Source: Agelaius tricolor (Eukaryota; Chordata; Aves; Passeriformes; Icteridae). From it: a stretch of DNA of 64,000 nt. Every line of letters starts with the position of its first letter. The first letter of the stretch is position 1. A program made the translations under genes and the position numbers. Below are positions 63,973 to 64,000 of the stretch, piece by piece. The stretch lies in NCBI GenBank assembly GCA_023055355.1, contig JALJCS010000001.1, positions 75,743,381-75,807,380 of the forward strand. The letters are read 5' to 3'. The notes under the pieces are model-generated. The model searched no databases and was not told the DNA's origin. It saw nothing but the letters and a program-made list of their open reading frames with translations.

Positions 63973-64000
63973 ACAGAAGCTGCAGCCCCCCAGGCCATCC

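Noticed and set aside
1..64000. CRISPR arrays, bacterial operons, Shine-Dalgarno sites, phage or plasmid genes
   Set aside because: Nothing prokaryotic was seen; the repeats and composition are vertebrate.
1..64000. tRNA, rRNA or snRNA genes
   Set aside because: No cloverleaf box A/box B pair or other RNA gene signature was noticed on reading; a covariance-model scan was not possible.

Overview
The window looks like vertebrate, and specifically bird, nuclear DNA. The dispersed repeats carry this call: several 5'-truncated CR1 LINE copies whose 3' regions read like avian CR1, and two long terminal repeats (LTRs) resembling avian ERVL-type endogenous retrovirus families. No Alu- or L1-like sequence was noticed. 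By eye the sequence is about 60% A+T and poor in CpG, with only a few G+C-richer patches. I cannot name the species or order from this.

No protein-coding gene could be supported. The longest open frames (up to 148 codons) fall in an LTR, in simple repeats, in pieces of CR1, or in AT-rich DNA with no recognisable domain. I saw no operon-like packing, no multi-exon gene model, no tRNA or rRNA gene and no CRISPR array. The simplest reading is a gene-poor intergenic or large-intron region.

Layout. 1-12460: mostly unique AT-rich DNA, one weak exon-like interval (3191-3315) and a clean 11-bp-arm inverted repeat (9964-9995). 12461-13275: plus-strand solo LTR. 13789-14330: two minus-strand CR1 fragments directly abutting. 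14331-26849: unique DNA with a (TCCTC)n array at 19179-19256, a 35-bp-period duplication and a 26-A run. 26850-27420: two minus-strand CR1 fragments. 28648-28893: 246 bp of uninterrupted purine, (GGAAA)n turning into (GAAA)n. 28894-40446: unique DNA with a small CpG-containing exon-like patch (32022-32115), a palindrome (35532-35552) and a short 21-22-bp tandem repeat. 40447-40592: pure pyrimidine tract, (CTTTTT)n. 42270-43667: a probable ancient palindromic repeat, then an older and a younger plus-strand CR1 piece. 48290-48370 and 51850-52080: minor CR1 remnants. 52316-52360: repeated ACACGTGT motifs. 63424-63967: a minus-strand solo LTR with TG...CA ends and a perfect 5-bp target-site duplication (GCCTC).

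No new multi-gene biological system was found. The firmest results are the LTR insertion with its target duplication, the stacked CR1 insertions, and the three long purine/pyrimidine-asymmetric microsatellites. Element names come from remembered family sequence, not from a database search.
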